Assembly (NCBI GenBank): GCA_021157525.1
Contig: JAGGWK010000007.1
Location: 1 to 63,493 of the forward strand
Source of the DNA: Candidatus Cloacimonadota bacterium
GTDB taxonomy: Bacteria > Cloacimonadota > Cloacimonadia > Cloacimonadales > TCS61
Length of the DNA: 63,493 bases
Direction of reading: 5' to 3'
Part shown: positions 63,405 through 63,493 of the stretch, piece after piece
Layout of the letters: each line of letters starts with the position of its first letter
How positions within the stretch are numbered: the stretch's first letter is position 1
The notes under the pieces: generated by a model
What the model saw: the letters and a program-made list of their open reading frames with translations, nothing else
What the model was told of the DNA's origin: nothing
The model's database searches: none
Translations under genes and position numbers: made by a program

Positions 63405-63493
63405 ATCTGACGTATCTTACAGCGATAATCTACTCCCATTGAGCTACACTCAACGGGCGCATAAATTTAAAGAAAGGGCGGCATGAACTGAAA

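Overview
About 63.5 kb, apparently chromosomal. The ribosomal gene order, the PorV/PorQ-like outer-membrane proteins and the many C-terminal 'YPNPFNPTT...VWNG.D..G..V.SGVYFYK' sorting-type domains suggest an FCB-group bacterium, possibly Cloacimonadota (inference from sequence style only). Layout: (1) 0-14.5 kb, 3' end of tuf followed by an uninterrupted S10-spc-alpha superoperon (rpsJ to rplQ); (2) 14.7-22.4 kb, mgtE, thioesterase, TrmH-type methyltransferase, secreted M1 peptidase, CIRCE-controlled groEL without groES, tRNA-Leu(CAA); (3) 22.4-34.2 kb, PorV-like protein plus M6 protease, three tandem small membrane paralogs, stand-alone hutH, TPR lipoprotein, membrane protein, truA; (4) 34.3-46 kb, minus-strand TBDR-exbB-exbD-exbD-tonB-large surface protein-PorV-like-sorting-domain protein cluster; (5) 46.5-51 kb, aminotransferase, pta, glyS; (6) 51.1-52.07 kb, an AT-rich GNAT gene in what looks like a single integron-type gene cassette with an attC-like palindrome; (7) 52.1-63.1 kb, PorV-like/PtsN, SurA-like, fba, gap, two sorting-domain proteins including a subtilase. 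The most unusual items are the putative lone gene cassette, two inverted 3 x 57-bp arrays that repeat a gene's last codons together with its terminator 28.5 kb apart, and the TonB/ExbBD-PorV-cargo cluster. No database or folding software was used; family calls come from motifs read in the translations.
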